A DNA stretch of 64,000 nucleotides from Agrypnia vestita (Eukaryota; Arthropoda; Insecta; Trichoptera; Phryganeidae), in the NCBI GenBank assembly GCA_016648135.1, contig JADDOH010014790.1, positions 1 to 64,000 of the forward strand, written 5' to 3'. The notes under the pieces were generated by a model. The model searched no databases. It was not told the origin of the DNA and saw only the letters and a list, made by a program, of their open reading frames with translations. Below, piece after piece: positions 1 to 11,629 of the stretch (position 1 is its first letter; the number at the start of each line of letters is the position of its first letter). A program made the position numbers and the translations under genes.

Positions 1-235
1 AAAGCATAGATTTTTACGAAAACGGATCGTCTGATTGGTGGAGAACGTAAAATTTCAGTTTAAACTCTACGCTTACTTTGATCGAATTTGAAACAACCGG
101 GCCTAAGCGGTCGATTAAAGCATAGATTTTTATGAAAACGGATGGTCTGATTGGTGGAGAACGTAAAAACCTATGCTTTAAAAGAATGCTTACTTTAATC
201 CAACTTGAAACAACCGACCCTAAGTTATTAGATCA
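1..235. repeat. Foldback MITE family 1, two partial head-to-tail copies
   Basis: Two copies of the same short repeat lie end to end, each with an AAAGCATAGATTTTTA arm, a conserved middle (GGTCTGATTGGTGGAGAACG or close to it) and an end reading CTTGAAACAACC. The first copy is cut by the window edge. The same unit recurs at 53632-53782, where both arms are present and form an inverted repeat of about 54 bp. No coding potential. It is a non-autonomous terminal-inverted-repeat element by structure; the superfamily is not recognised. Confidence 0.75.
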
Positions 236-424
236 GGAGTAAGCGTAAAATGCTGAGCGATATTTTTAAGTCATCCGAAAATGTGATATGTCAAACTCAG
301 TAAAATAGGCCTCTGTTTCTGAGGCAACTTTCACTTGAACTGTTTTTCGCCAAGCCATTAATTTTTGGAAATAAAAGTAATTTGATTAGTTTTGCTGTGG
401 CGATTGTGAGCAAGTGAACTGGTG

Positions 425-625
425 CATCGTATATTTGTGATGGTCGAACTGTTATCTGAACCGGTTATTTTCAGTACAGTTATTTGGGATTTGTATCTGA
501 TTGTACTGATGATTGGTAACTAAGATAAAATTCCTGTCAAGTCCGATGATACGGAATTTGAATCTGATACAAATCTCAAATAATGATTATTGTGTCACTG
601 GTTAAAATACCATCACTATATATTT
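425..625. repeat. MITE family 2 copy (GTGATGG termini)
   Basis: The left end reads TGTGATGGTCGAACTG and the right end ACCATCACTATATA, an inverted pair of GTGATGG ends. Inner arms ATTTGTATCTGATTG and CTGATACAAAT are also inverted. Related copies sit at 18460-18660 and 57930-58016, with a fragment near 1185-1260. The AT flanks would suit a TA-targeting Tc1/mariner-type MITE, but I cannot fix the exact ends. Confidence 0.6.
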
Positions 626-1914
626 TGCATGCATTCAACTGAAATCATAAAAATTGTAGTGATCTTCACCCAATGGTCTCTCAGTATCGTGGATTAAGTT
701 GACCGTATCCTCCATAGGCAACTTGGACGCTCTTCATCAAAATAGATGTTCTGCCGCTTTTGAATTTATAAACCAAAATGTTCTTTGTTAATCGTGTGCA
801 AATTTATTTTAATTTCCTCACGTCTTCCCATTGAGACCGATACATATTGCTCTTATCAAACAGTAAACACTTTCAGTAGCTAAAAAACTAGTAAAACAAA
901 ACTAGGTAGATTTATTATCCAATTAAATAATAAATCAAACTCAATGTGAATAGTTTAATAAATGCCATTCAAAAGATGGTTTTAAACAATGGTATACAGG
1001 TTTTGCACCAATTGTTAGACGGATATTTATACAGCTCTTAAATGTGCACGCATGTTCAAAACCAGTGAAAGAATTTGTCAGAAACAGCGTGATGGTTAGT
1101 TTTATGAATGTACCTACTTATTATATCGTTAAATATATCATTTGGCATAAAGGGGTACCCAGAAGGCACATGCAGTCAGTTGTGATGGTCAAACCAGTTA
1201 TAAATACATGGTACAGCTATTTGAGATTTGTATTGATGATTGGTGATGGGGATAATATCTCCATTATAATGTATTGTAAATTTTCTCTTCCTTTCCCTGC
1301 AACCCCATCTCTGCACTTTCTCTTCGAAAAGTTGGGATTTCAGCTATGAGGATGAATATCACAAAATCCGCACACCATCCCTCTTTCAGTGGGAATGTAC
1401 CTATTTTTTCGCTACAGAAGGTGAGCTATTTCATTATAGAGTGAATTAATATGTGGGTTCATATGGAAAACCAAAAAGTTTGATTCATTTTTATATTATA
1501 GAAAAATTATTCTTATCAGGTATCATATGTTATACGCATCTGATAACAGATAAGAATAACACCACAAAAGAGATCCAGAAGCCCAAAGTGAGCGCGAATG
1601 AATTGACAATCTCTAATCTACCTCTGAAATCAAATAAAATTCAAGCTGCCGTCCAGAAGTATTAAAATACTAGCTGTTCGTACCCGGCGTTGCACGGGTT
1701 AACTTGAAAATAAATTTGTGGAGAGAATCAAAGGTTTGATTTGAATGGTATAGATTTGCATCGAAAATATATCAGGGGAGGAAAAAAAGGTTAAAGAGAA
1801 AGGGGAAATATAGCCTATGTTTTCTGCCGAGTCCTAAAGAATAAGTTTCCAAATATGGATATGATGGAATAGACTGCGTAATACAATTTTTTTATTCAAC
1901 ACCATGTTTTAGAG
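626..1914. other. Non-coding, no gene seen
   Basis: AT-rich sequence without a convincing gene. It includes a fragment of MITE family 2 (about 1185-1260). At 1668-1700 there is a CTAGCTGTTCGTACCCG motif of the kind found at the edge of dispersed repeats in many insect genomes, also seen at 36170. Open frames here (e.g. 1044-1349) show no family signature or splice context. Confidence 0.5.
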
Positions 1915-2282
1915 TGAGGAATGAACAAATTAAAAATCTATATAGATCTGTGGTGTGGTAGATAGAATAAAGAAAGTAGTTCTGAGACAGTTTGGTACAT
2001 GACATAAGAATGTATGAGTGAGGAAAGGATGATTAAGAAAATATATGAGGCGAGTGTTTAAAGGCAACGGGAGTAGAGGGCTTCCTTGAAAGACCTGTCA
2101 CAATCAGATACTACAAGTATTGAAGGATGGCCCTGTTAAAAGCCTTAACAACCGTAGAGCATCTATGAGAAGATGGATGAATGTAGCCAAAGCAAAAGTA
2201 ATGTGTAAGATAGAAGAATATGGCATTCTGTCCTCTCTGCCTATCCGTGCGGAAACGGCGTGATGCTTTGTTAGTTAGTTTG
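1915..2282 (+). pseudogene. Non-LTR retrotransposon 3' end, decayed (family L1a)
   Basis: A badly decayed copy of the 3' end better preserved at 62540-62970. Shared landmarks are GTGGTAGATAGAATAAAGAAAG, the stretch encoding the conserved E-R-M-[VI]-K-K-I-Y-E-A motif, the GATGGCCCTGTTAAAAGCC stretch, and the final GAAACGGCGTGATG followed by a short TTAG tail. Several stops and frameshifts interrupt the frame. In the better copy this region codes for the C-terminal tail of the reverse transcriptase polyprotein. The 5' truncation is typical of incomplete reverse transcription. It cannot make protein. Confidence 0.85.
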
Positions 2283-3925
2283 AAGTTATATTATTGTTAT
2301 ACATATAGGTATGTACACCTTTCATCCTACCTACATCCTACTCATCCTTATTGCTCGAACTCACTTTTAATGCTTATTTGACAATTCCTCTCATTACTTG
2401 ACCAATTAATGAAAAATGGCTTATTCAGAAAATCTAGAATCTTTATTAAAATATTTATGCTAGGTATCAAATAAATAAATGTGGTCGTAATTTCGCGACT
2501 CTTCCATATTTACAAATGTTTAAATCAATCTTTTTTTATTATTAACGACATCTGTATGTAGTATATGTCATTATTATGAGCTTTACGATTGTGGCGCTAA
2601 ACTGTTGGTAAAGTAGACATTATCTTAATAATATTGTATTTATTGAAATATTTACCAGAGATGTCGCTCTACGTATCCTTTTTCACTAATCGTTTTACTA
2701 CATGAAGCCTATCACAAGTTATTTCAATTTGTATTTGTTTCAAAATTTCTTTCAATTTCAGTTTGTTTCAAAATATGACTCAAGATGTCAGTGCTTTATC
2801 TCAGCATATTTAAAAAGATTTTTTTTAATTTTCACCCCCAAGTGGTCGGCGTCCTACAATTATTAATTTGGTATCTCTACTTTTCAAAGCACATTAGCGC
2901 ATCTTTATGCATGTATTGGTGCTCTTTACTGTTTTAGTAATTTCGAGGACAATAGTTGTTGCCGCATAGCGACACGGGTGAGCCAGTTCGTAATATAATT
3001 TGATAAAACGTAACTTCTTATGGTTGATTGATTATCTAGAATCGAGGTTTTATTTGTACAGGGAAATTACATCTTGTATATTTCGAAAACACCAATAAAT
3101 TTGAGTGTGATTATTACATTAAACACGCCAGAGAGCAGTTTCTTAATAATATCTATTATTTTTGAAAACGTCTATGGCGGATGACAACAAATTTTCCAAT
3201 TACGTTTTTCCAAAAATATTAAAATATTATAGGCGAAAAGAAACCATTTTTGTTATTAATTACTATACTGAATGTGTCAATCTGTTTGTTTTCTATACAA
3301 TCCTACACCCTTTGACCCAGCGGTACTCAACCTTTTTTCTCTATATATATATTTGCTATATTACGCGGGCCGCAATATTATACCGATATGACGAAAAAAA
3401 ATCATATAGGGAAAAACAGTATTGGTTGATAAGGGCGTATTCAATATTAGGGCACAGCCACTTGATTAATCAACAGATATAGTTTTTAACTATAACAGAA
3501 TGATAATGATACTTATCGCTTATCAGCATACCAGCCAATACCAGCACAAATATTAACAGCTTATTTTCCTATATGAAATTTATTTTCATCTTATCTGTGT
3601 ACTCAAAATACAATAATGAAGAAATAAAACTCAAAACTAACGTAGGTATATTCAAGCGTTTAGCGTCTTAACAAAAACAATAGATTAATAAACGCATACG
3701 AAAACATGATTTATGAGTACGGATTCCAACACCTTATTACGTGGGACGAAATTATAAAAGGAAAAATGTCCCAGAGTTGCACAGACCACATTGTGGTTGG
3801 AAACTATAAAGACACGATGCATTAAAAATACAAATAAAAATACAATACCTATCAGTTTCTAGGTACAATACAAAGATTTGGATACACTCACAATATTGTG
3901 TGAATTATTTGAATGATAAAAAGTT
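2283..3925. other. Non-coding, no gene seen
   Basis: AT-rich sequence with no supported gene. At about 3318 there is CAGCGGTACTCAACC, which resembles the end of many hAT transposons, but I find no matching opposite end with a target-site duplication. The 106-codon frame at 3162-3482 lacks any recognisable domain. Confidence 0.45.
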
Positions 3926-4225
3926 GGAATAATATTTATAGATTTCAAAAAAGAATCTGATACACTGGAACATGAGATTTTACTGACAGTAATGGATGAA
4001 TGTGGAATACGAGTACCTACCACTAAAAAAATGGCTAAAAAATTACATGACAAACGCAAAACTTACACTCTGTGGTTGAAACTATCTATAGTTGAAATAC
4101 TAAATTCGTTCTTGTTATCTGACAGAAATTTGTCTTTTTGTTCACGCGTATTTCAAGATATACAAAACAATGCCAAATTTGTTAATCGCGTTCCTAATAA
4201 AAATTGTGTTTCGGGCCGCATATAA
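3926..4225 (+). pseudogene. Reverse transcriptase fragment, palm motif A (non-LTR type)
   Basis: An open stretch of about 100 codons starts with residues GIIFIDFKKESDTLEHE and continues ILLTVMDECGIR. This fits the non-LTR reverse transcriptase palm motif A, hydrophobic-F-hydrophobic-D-F-x-K-A-F-D-T-hydrophobic-x-H, followed by the E-hydrophobic-L...Y-G-I-R segment. The A-F pair of the consensus is replaced by E-S here. A stop lies just upstream of the G-I-I-F start (TAA in the frame), and the segment after about codon 50 no longer resembles the family. No other palm motif (such as YADD) follows, so this is an isolated decayed piece. The protein would not be active. Confidence 0.7.
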
Positions 4226-4975
4226 AGGCTTGGCGGGCCACGGGTATGGCTGCTTTGACCGATCTAAACCAAATTTTCCATTGTTAATATTTAGGGCCCT
4301 GCGAAAAACACAGGAACCCTTACCCCTCGACTGGCCACCCCACTCCCTGCCACCGACGTAAATACGTATTACTTTTACTGAATGCCATAGGTTCTAAAAT
4401 TTTCTCAGTTCTTTAGGATCCTGAGGAAAATATTTTCACACCCTCCTCGGACCAAATATTGTATAGATACCAACATATAAACTCTACACTAAACATATAA
4501 ACCCTCCCCATATATCCAAAAGATTTACGTAAGTTTATTTGAATACTATGTATTAGGTGTTATCATTATATATGTTTTTTTTTCAAATTTTAAAATGCAA
4601 GTTAAAATGGCAAAGGTTGGAAGTATGCTTCATTCGAAAGACAATTTTCTGCACTACAAGATATTGTGTTTGATTTTTTGTTACATTTATTATTTAACGC
4701 AATTACAGGCCTACAACATAGAATGTCAAACAGACAAAAGTGAGCACTTTGACAACTCCTTGTGTTCGAATGACGAATTCTTCGAGTCGAGACCGGATGA
4801 TTTTTACCGCTGAGATATCAAAAAACTTACAAAACGTTGGCATGAGGTTTAATATCATAAAGGAGAATACATTACTTATTCATTATTTTATTATATTTAT
4901 TTTTATTGTGTCCTTTTCATTTAGAAAAAACGGGCACAACTTATGTTATCACCCCATGTACATATAATATACACA
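4226..4975. other. Non-coding, no gene seen
   Basis: GC-richer at 4213-4360 (GGGCCGC and GGCGGGCCACGG stretches), which could be the eroded end of a DNA transposon; otherwise AT-rich. No supported gene. Confidence 0.4.
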
Positions 4976-5160
4976 GACAATCGCTGGACGAATGGAGTCA
5001 TCCAGCGATACCCGAGGGGAATCGAGAGACCTAAAAGCCGCCCTAAAACCCGCTGGACCGACGAAACTACCAAATTTTGCAGAAATTCGTGGCAGCAAAT
5101 AACAATGGACAGAGAAAAATAGGAGACACTTGGAGAGGCTTATGATGATGATGATGACAA
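4976..5160 (+). pseudogene. Non-LTR retrotransposon C terminus with (GAT)n tail (family L2)
   Basis: In frame from 4976 the DNA reads DNRWT...IERPKSRPKTRWTDE...WQQITMDREK-stop-ETLGEAY and ends in a run of GAT. The R-P-K-T-R-W-x-D box, the D-R-E-x-W-like position and the E-A-Y end are characteristic of the C-terminal tail of RTE-like insect endonuclease/reverse transcriptase proteins. One stop (TAG) interrupts it. The GAT microsatellite is the usual 3' tail of such elements. It is 5'-truncated to under 200 bp and cannot function. Confidence 0.8.
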
Positions 5161-5167
5161 TCACATG

Positions 5168-5640
5168 TACTAATTGAGCTAGTCCACAATACTTATCAGG
5201 TGGATTCCTTCCTTGATTACGAGTCGAAAATATTCAAACAACCATGACCTAAAGTTACGGAGATATGTGACATCGAAGTTCATATTCAAAGTCTCATTTT
5301 CTGCAAAATTATGTACTCACTATAGTATCTTATAATGATTAAAAAAATTTCATTCGTTTTAATAAAATAATAAATATCTTGCAAAAATAAAGTACTTTTA
5401 ATTTCTGCAAGGTTTTCATCAATTTATTCGATTTGTATTGAAGCGAATGAATTTTTCGTAATTAATATAAGTTACTGTAATGATATTTTCACGTTTTACC
5501 AAAAATAAGTCAGAAATATTGTAAAAAAAAGCAAATTTTGATATTACTTTTTTCCATACTATTGATATTATTTGATCATGGTTGACTGAACATTTCGAAC
5601 ATGATCAAGGCAGGAATCCGCTTATAAAATATTGTGGACT
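5168..5640. repeat. Snap-back repeat family, copy 1
   Basis: Both ends contain TAGTCCACAAT or ATTGTGGACTA in inverted orientation. Inside each are matching arms: a GGAGATATGTGACATCGAA-like stretch on the left and TTTGATATTAC...CATACTATTGATATT on the right. The centre holds CTTGCAAAAA facing TTTCTGCAAGG. Most of the element is therefore a long imperfect palindrome. Related copies are at 13195, 13786, 35300 and 36640. No coding capacity. Confidence 0.75.
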
Positions 5641-6649
5641 ACTTCAAAACCAACCGCGAATATTGTCGTCAAATCGAAAAAATATTCGGTACCTACCTCA
5701 TTCGAAGGACTACTTATCGGGACATTTGTGTGGGATGTTTTATTCGACATAATTCATATTCTCCTGTTTCCCAATAATGCCACGTGAAGTTAATTTAAAC
5801 AAGTTAGTTAAACCTATTATTTCACAATGGCACGAAATCGTGCAGCTACTCACCATTCGTCAAAACAATGGCGTAATTGAACAATATCCTCACACGGTTT
5901 CTTTGATTTTCGCACCTAATCAACTCACGATTATCAATCACAATCGGCTGTGTGACGGTGCAACTGTTTATCCGCACGCGATTGGCAGAAAATTCTAGAC
6001 TTTTCTTGTGAAATAGTCGGAGCCAAGACCAAAGAGAAACCTTTACAAATTGCTGTCATTTGTGTGAATAAGAACAATCCATAGTTTTCTTACTGCTATT
6101 AAAAATATAAAAGTAAATGTGTACTATAAAGTATTGAGGCTGTGTAGCAATTCTTTGAGATTTAAAGAAGTTGGTGTTGGCTGGTGAGATTCATCTCATA
6201 GTTCTTAATTATTCAGGGGTGGATTTCTGATGCGAATTACGAATACCAAAACATAAGAGACGATGCTTTAGGTTAAATTATCTACGGCATATTCATATCT
6301 GCCAGTATGTTTGGATCAAAAACGGTGTTTATAGACCTTTCGCTTTCTCGTTTCTCCTAGTTTCAGTTCCCTGTTTTCAGAAAATCGGGGATTCTCTGGA
6401 AAGAGTGTACGATTGCAAAATATCCTCATGTTAATGTTTTCGCCTGGTGGTATTTTACCGGTTGCACGATTATCGTTATTTGAGCACCCTAGAAGACATT
6501 GTCCTTGACAAGCTTTGCGGTGCCGAGGGATCTCATGGCGAGCAGTGTTGGAGCTGAGGACATCTGTAAAGGAGATTCTACATATGTATTCAAGAACACA
6601 TTCATATTTGTGAACTTGTAATTTTTCAGAACAAAGTTCTGTGAAATTT
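5641..6649. other. Non-coding, no gene seen
   Basis: Unique-looking AT-rich DNA. The 73-codon frame at 5777-5998 begins with ATG but shows no recognisable domain or splice signals. Confidence 0.4.
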
Positions 6650-6949
6650 TTAAATCAAATTAATTAATCAATTAGAAAGATATACAGAAAAATCTAATTC
6701 ACGAAAAAATATTAGGAAACTACTGGGATTCGAACCCAGGTCAGCTCCTTTCCGTGGCCGGTGCTCTGACCACTAAGCTATAGCAACCCTCTATGTTTCC
6801 GTGAATATATTGACCTTATATGTAGATCTTATTTTTATTAATTATATCTTATTTTTATTAAGGAGGCGAATCCCAGTAGTAACCTAATATTTTTTCGTGA
6901 AATGGATTTTTCTGTATATCTTTCTAATTGATTAATTAATTTGATTTAA
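6650..6949. repeat. Inverted pair of tRNA-derived SINE copies (family S1)
   Basis: The left arm (6650-6733) and right arm (6866-6949) are near-perfect reverse complements over about 84 bp, with about 132 bp between them. Landmarks in each arm are AATTAATTAATCAATTAGAA, AAAGATATACAGAAAAATC, ACGAAAAAATATTAGG and ACTACTGGGATTCG. The left copy reads on the minus strand and keeps a tRNA-like head (6718-6790). The right copy is on the plus strand and starts at the B-box region, so it has lost most of the head. A transcript across both could fold into a long hairpin. Confidence 0.85.
6718..6790 (-). other. tRNA-like SINE head (A and B boxes), not a functional tRNA
   Basis: On the minus strand the D-arm region reads GCTTAGTGGTCAGAGC with a four-pair stem, and the T arm reads CTGGGTTCGAATCCCAG with a perfect five-pair stem and seven-base loop. 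The anticodon stem does not pair (CCGGC against AGGAG). A retroposon body of the S1 family follows directly. I therefore read it as the RNA polymerase III promoter head of a SINE and not as a tRNA gene. Confidence 0.75.
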
Positions 6950-6989
6950 GAGATTCTACATCGTTAGGACGCTTACCAGGAAGCAGATG

Positions 6990-7415
6990 AGTAGGCATAA
7001 AAGTAAAGGCAGCAATATCCAAAAATTTAAAGAAATGTTTTGAATGCAGTCACCGAGGATTACCTACTAATTTTGAGTGTATTGAGTTCGAGATTTTATT
7101 GGAGATATAGCTCTATCCCTTACAAAATCATGTTTCCAAATAATTATTAATGACAGAGATAGCAATATTCTTGTAAAAAACAAAGGCAGCATTATCTACT
7201 TCCACCAACCCCCAAGAATGTGTCACGTGACAAAATGGCCGCTTTATACTAAAGTTTAAGCGGCAATTGTGTTTAAAAATATATTTAGAATAAGATGTAG
7301 GCTTCATAGATTCCAGAGAAATTTCTTTGAGTAGTGACAGAATTTTTGTATTCATCTCAGAAACACCAGTGACATAGATATTGCTGCCATTGCTTTTATG
7401 CCCCTCAAATAAACC
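6990..7415. repeat. MITE family 3 copy (GGCAGCAATATC termini)
   Basis: The left end reads GGCATAAAAGTAAAGGCAGC and the right end GCTGCCATTGCTTTTATGCC, an inverted repeat. The same ends bound the 28735-29030 copy, and half a copy occurs at 12862-12995. The left inner part (GAATGCAGTCACCGAGGATTA) is shared with the 28.8-kb copy. The copy at 7.0 kb is longer, with extra internal sequence that includes a minus-strand open frame (7128-7421) made mostly of the repeat itself. Confidence 0.75.
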
Positions 7416-9850
7416 CACCATCGCATCGTGTAATATAAAACCGAGGCGACGGCGATGAAGCCGAAGCCTGCAAGAAGTAAGAACCTCCAGCTCATCCTAG
7501 AACTACAGGAAGTACGATTGTCTGTGCGAATCTCATATTGAACTCTTCAGTCGCCAAAAGAAGTGCTACTTGTCTCAACTGTCTCCGTTCGTCTCACATA
7601 GTCGAATGAAGTCGAACAATCTTGATAACCTGTAATCAAAGGTAATCTGAATTATTCGCGACTGAACTCGTGAAAACGCTAGATCGGAAGTTGATAAATT
7701 TAATAATCATATTTTTTGCAATCATTTTGAAATTGAGGATGGTGTAATAACTATCTGAGTGTAATCTAGATTCGCGTACAAAAGCAAACAATAGACTATT
7801 TGCGTACTTACTTCCACAATGTGGGAAAAATCTCGTCATTTGAAAAGGAAAGTTGGGGAATTGTTATATTTGATTAACAATTCCGGAATACATAAACACG
7901 GACAGTTTTTAATTACTAGACTGGCAGATTATTTATATAACCAACTACAGAACAATGCATCAGCTCTTAAAAAAACGCTTTCATCTTAGGAATATGGTTT
8001 TTTCATCATCGTGTTGCTACTGCCGTTATTGCAAGACCAGCTCAACTACAATAGTGTCATTTGAGTATCATCAAAGAACATCCAGAAGGCGTGCACCTGC
8101 TTCTATTATATTGTACGTGGCTTTGGGGGGCAAATGAAAACACCGGAAATGAATTAAGTTTAATTTATTACCGAATAGTGTGACTAACACGTTTTAAACT
8201 GTAGTACTGTTCATAATTTTACAGTCGTCTAAATGTCTCCCGAATATTTCACACACTTATTATTGAACTGTTCTTTAATTCGCACTAATTAACGCTGTCT
8301 CTATCGCTTAGATCACTTCTCGTAAATTCCATTCAATGTTCGCTCTTAGAAACTACTCGCCCCGGTATTCTTCCATCATTCCGATGGTATCACTGGTAGT
8401 CACACTGTGTTTGCTCGCTTACTAAAATCGCGTGTTGTAAAATCACGAATCACTGATCGCACTGTGTTACGCTACGGATATCGCACTGTTGTCATGACGA
8501 ACCTAATTACTAACAGGTAAATTCCTCCGAAAGTTTCGTTCTAGAGGTAGGTACGTTTTAGAGGTAAATTCCGAAAGGTTTGTTCTAGAGATAACGTAAT
8601 TATAAGTATGATATAGGTAAGTCTATAGAAAGTTCTTGAGCTTTCCAATGAAGCATTTTAGAGCGTCATAGAATGTCGTAGAATCTTCAAGAAATAGAAT
8701 GCGGTCGCGCCTCACTAATTCAGCGTTGCGTGCGTAATATTGCGATTACGGATGACTGACCCTGCTTTGCGTGACGTTGCTTGGTTATCAGCATTTAGTA
8801 GGTACCCAGTCTCGCTTCAATATTATGAAATTACCCAACGATTTCCGACAATCAGAAAAGAAATAAGTTAAGTAGAATTGCGTAATATTTTATGAGAAGC
8901 AGAAAAGTTGCATCGATTGCTATAGAAATTAATAGAACTTTTGCAACTATATGTATGTAGGATAACATAACTAAATTGCTTACTTCATGCTTGAATGTTG
9001 TGTTATATGTATTTTTTGTATTTAATAAGAACCACCGTTAAAATATCTATAATAGCAATGTTTCCTATACGATCTATTAGATTGCAATGATTTTTGTACA
9101 TAAAAATGTTTAAAAATCTGCATCCGAAGGAGTGCATGGATATCATTATTTTTGTGAAATATGTATTTATGACATGCCTGATGAATTTTGATCCATCACA
9201 CCCCATCACACACGCGCGATGCACAACTAACTACATTAGGTACACGTATATAAGAATGTGCAAAAATGCTACTTTTTTATCTGCATTTTCACGCTGGTCG
9301 CTTTGGTCGGAGCCAAAGTAAACCACTTGAAATCAATTGAACTTTTATTTATAACAAAGTGGCTGATATAAATTTTGTCTTTGGATATTAAAATATATTT
9401 TAATAATCAATAATTTAGGTACTCTCCCTTCGCAGGTTTTTGATTTATTTGATTAGAAATAAATTAAGCGCTGAGAATATTTTATAATTACGTATGTTAT
9501 TCGCGAATAATTTCGAATAAATCTTTGGTACTGTTTATCGTTCATAAAACGTGTTGGAATATAATGAAATTCAAATTAACTGCGCGTTTTAATTGTGGTT
9601 TTAGACTATGCGGTAACCGTAAATATAGCTAATAGCTTCACGAAATGATTCCTGTGATGATAACGCGACATAATTACCGACTTTTATGTAATTCGTAAAA
9701 TAAATACAAATTATGTAATCTCAAAAGAAAATCGTATTCATTCCTCATTTAATTTTTGCAACCGTTTAAGGAACAGTTTAGTACTGAATAAAGCAGATAC
9801 TTCTAACAAAGGTTTGCGATAAACTTTAAATTTGTCCAAGTGTAAGAAAA
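7416..9850. other. Non-coding; weak repeat resemblance between 8.1 and 26.0 kb
   Basis: No supported gene. A stretch beginning near 8118 (GGCAAATGAAAACACC) resembles 26005 (GGCAAATGAAACACTT), and both are followed at some distance by TTTAATTC(G/A)CACTAA. They are probably old copies of one element, possibly long terminal repeats, but I could not define the ends. Short open frames here are not convincing. Confidence 0.4.
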
Positions 9851-9854
9851 ATCA

Positions 9855-10020
9855 TAGAAGTCTCACAGAGACGAAGGTATGAATATAAGAAACGCGTGTG
9901 GAAATCTTTTTATACGATAGTCCAGGGCTTATAATCTGTGTGAGCTGGCTTAAATGATCACTCTACACAGTGCAGCGTTCACCAATTCCATCGTAAGAAC
10001 ATCCACACATTATAAAAAAA
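9855..10020 (+). repeat. Dispersed repeat family 4, copy 1
   Basis: The copy carries GTCTCACAGAGACGAAG, then CAGGGCTTATAATCTG, GGCTTAAATGATCACTCTAC and CATCGTAAGAACATCCACAC in that order. The same order occurs at 15140 and 34935 (plus strand) and 17560 (minus strand), with a more diverged copy at 61595 (minus). Function and class are unknown. There is no open frame. Confidence 0.7.
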
Positions 10021-10289
10021 TAAAGTTCTATATACGTTTAAAAGTGTGAATCTTTCGTTTATTTGAATGGACTATGCTAGAGACATATGTAATCTTTTCT
10101 CATGAACTAGTTAGTATAGATTTTCACAGCTGGTAAGCAATATACTTTTTGAAGTATATACATGAAATTCTTACGAATTATTTTAACATACCCATAACAT
10201 ACTAGAATACGCCTGAAAATCAGAATTTTCAATTTTTTTAACTCTTCATAATATATCAGTAAATATTTTGACAATATTTTCAAATGTAA

Positions 10290-10575
10290 ACTTACTGTAA
10301 CTCGTCAAAAATGACGGGTTACAGCAACATTGGTTCACGTCATTGTTAAGCTCTAGTATATATTTATAACATCTTTTTGGCGATCTGCGAAGAGACGGCC
10401 GTAGCAACAAGCGTTAATCGGCCGGTTCGGGTTTGGTGGTCCGGGGTTCAAGCCCCATCTCCAGCCGTTTTTTCAGTCGTAAATTCGAACGAAATTATGT
10501 ACGTTACACGTAGTTACGGGGACAGACAGACGGATGGACGGACACACAGCGAAATTATTATGTTTGATATGTTTT
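10290..10575 (+). repeat. Dispersed repeat family 5 with a tRNA-like insert
   Basis: The repeat starts with CGTCAAAAATGACGGGTTAC and ends with GACAGACGGATGGACGGACA and CGAAATTATTATG. The same layout is at 36175-36340 and, on the minus strand, at 44525-44700. Inside this copy, 10377-10470 is much GC-richer and holds a T-arm-like hairpin (GGGGTTCAAGCCCC) that the other copies lack. It is probably a tRNA-related insertion. Confidence 0.6.
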
Positions 10576-11629
10576 AAAAACACATTTAACTGTGTTCTCA
10601 GAACATACCTACATATAAAAATATTTTTTGTCCAAGTTTATTTATTGTATATGAAGGCATCGCGTTGCGTATTTGTGAAAAATTTCAGTAACTGGTCGTG
10701 CAAAAGGTTTTAAAATTTCAAAAACTAGACAGGAATTTGAAAGACTTTCAAAAGACGAGCGTGCAAATGTGTGGAGGAATGTTGGAGCCAGACATAAATA
10801 ATTGTTATTTTCGCCCACTGCTTATCGAATATGTAGGCAGACCTACTTAAGCGCCTGCTTTTTCCAAGTAATTTAGAAATATGGATAATGCGTATTTCAT
10901 CACGAGCCGTTTTCTGTTCACTGTTAGCATAATTTGATGATTTGGTCAATCCAACGGCATGTCGGCTTCTTGATTCCCCTCGGGTGCCACTGGATGACTG
11001 CATTCGAGCGACGTGGCAATAAATGTGTATTTATGTACGTAAAATATAACATTTTAAAAAACCCACGTCATGTGTCTCAGATCCACCTCTGTGTCGAATG
11101 TTTTTTGGTAATATTAATATGAAAAACATATAAATCTAAATATAATAATTTCGTTGTCTGTCTATTTGATTTTAGCTGGAATTACAACTTTAGATATTTA
11201 AAGTGTGACATGCAATTAGCGCGCAACGGCGCAGGCAACACGCAAGGGTCGCTTCATCAAATTAATTTTTTATATTATTATTTTATTTTATTAAGATTTC
11301 AATTTAAAAAAGAAATGGTTTTCTTTTCATGAATTTTCAGCTTCAAATTTCTGTAATTATTGTCCCGCGATTTTTCACGGGTATTCGGCTAGTACACGTG
11401 TACACGTATAAATATACTAACATTCTTAACCAACTTACATTCACATGTTCCACCTGCGGACTTTCTGATAGTACTATTTCTAACTCTGCTTCCAACATTC
11501 TATTTTCAAAGTTGTAAGGGTACCTTCGATAAAAAAATTCTGCCATTAAGATAATATATTATTTAACATTGTATTTAAATGAAGAAAAAAAGTAACCCAT
11601 AAAAACCAAGTTGTTATTATACTCCCTTT
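10576..11629. other. Non-coding, no gene seen
   Basis: AT-rich, with a repeat fragment near 11140-11240 (ATAATTTCGTTGTCTGTCTA) related to the end of family 5. The overlapping frames at 11329-11546 on opposite strands have no recognisable domains. Confidence 0.4.

Noticed and set aside
3318..4262. Possible hAT element from CAGCGGTACTCAACC to a GGGCCGC-rich right end
   Set aside because: The two ends do not match each other well and no 8-bp duplication could be found.
6718..6790. tRNA gene
   Set aside because: The T arm is perfect but the anticodon stem does not pair, and a SINE body repeated in inverse at 6866 follows.
10377..10470. tRNA gene with GGGGTTCAAGCCCC T arm
   Set aside because: No acceptable acceptor, D or anticodon stems; listed only as a tRNA-like insert in a repeat.
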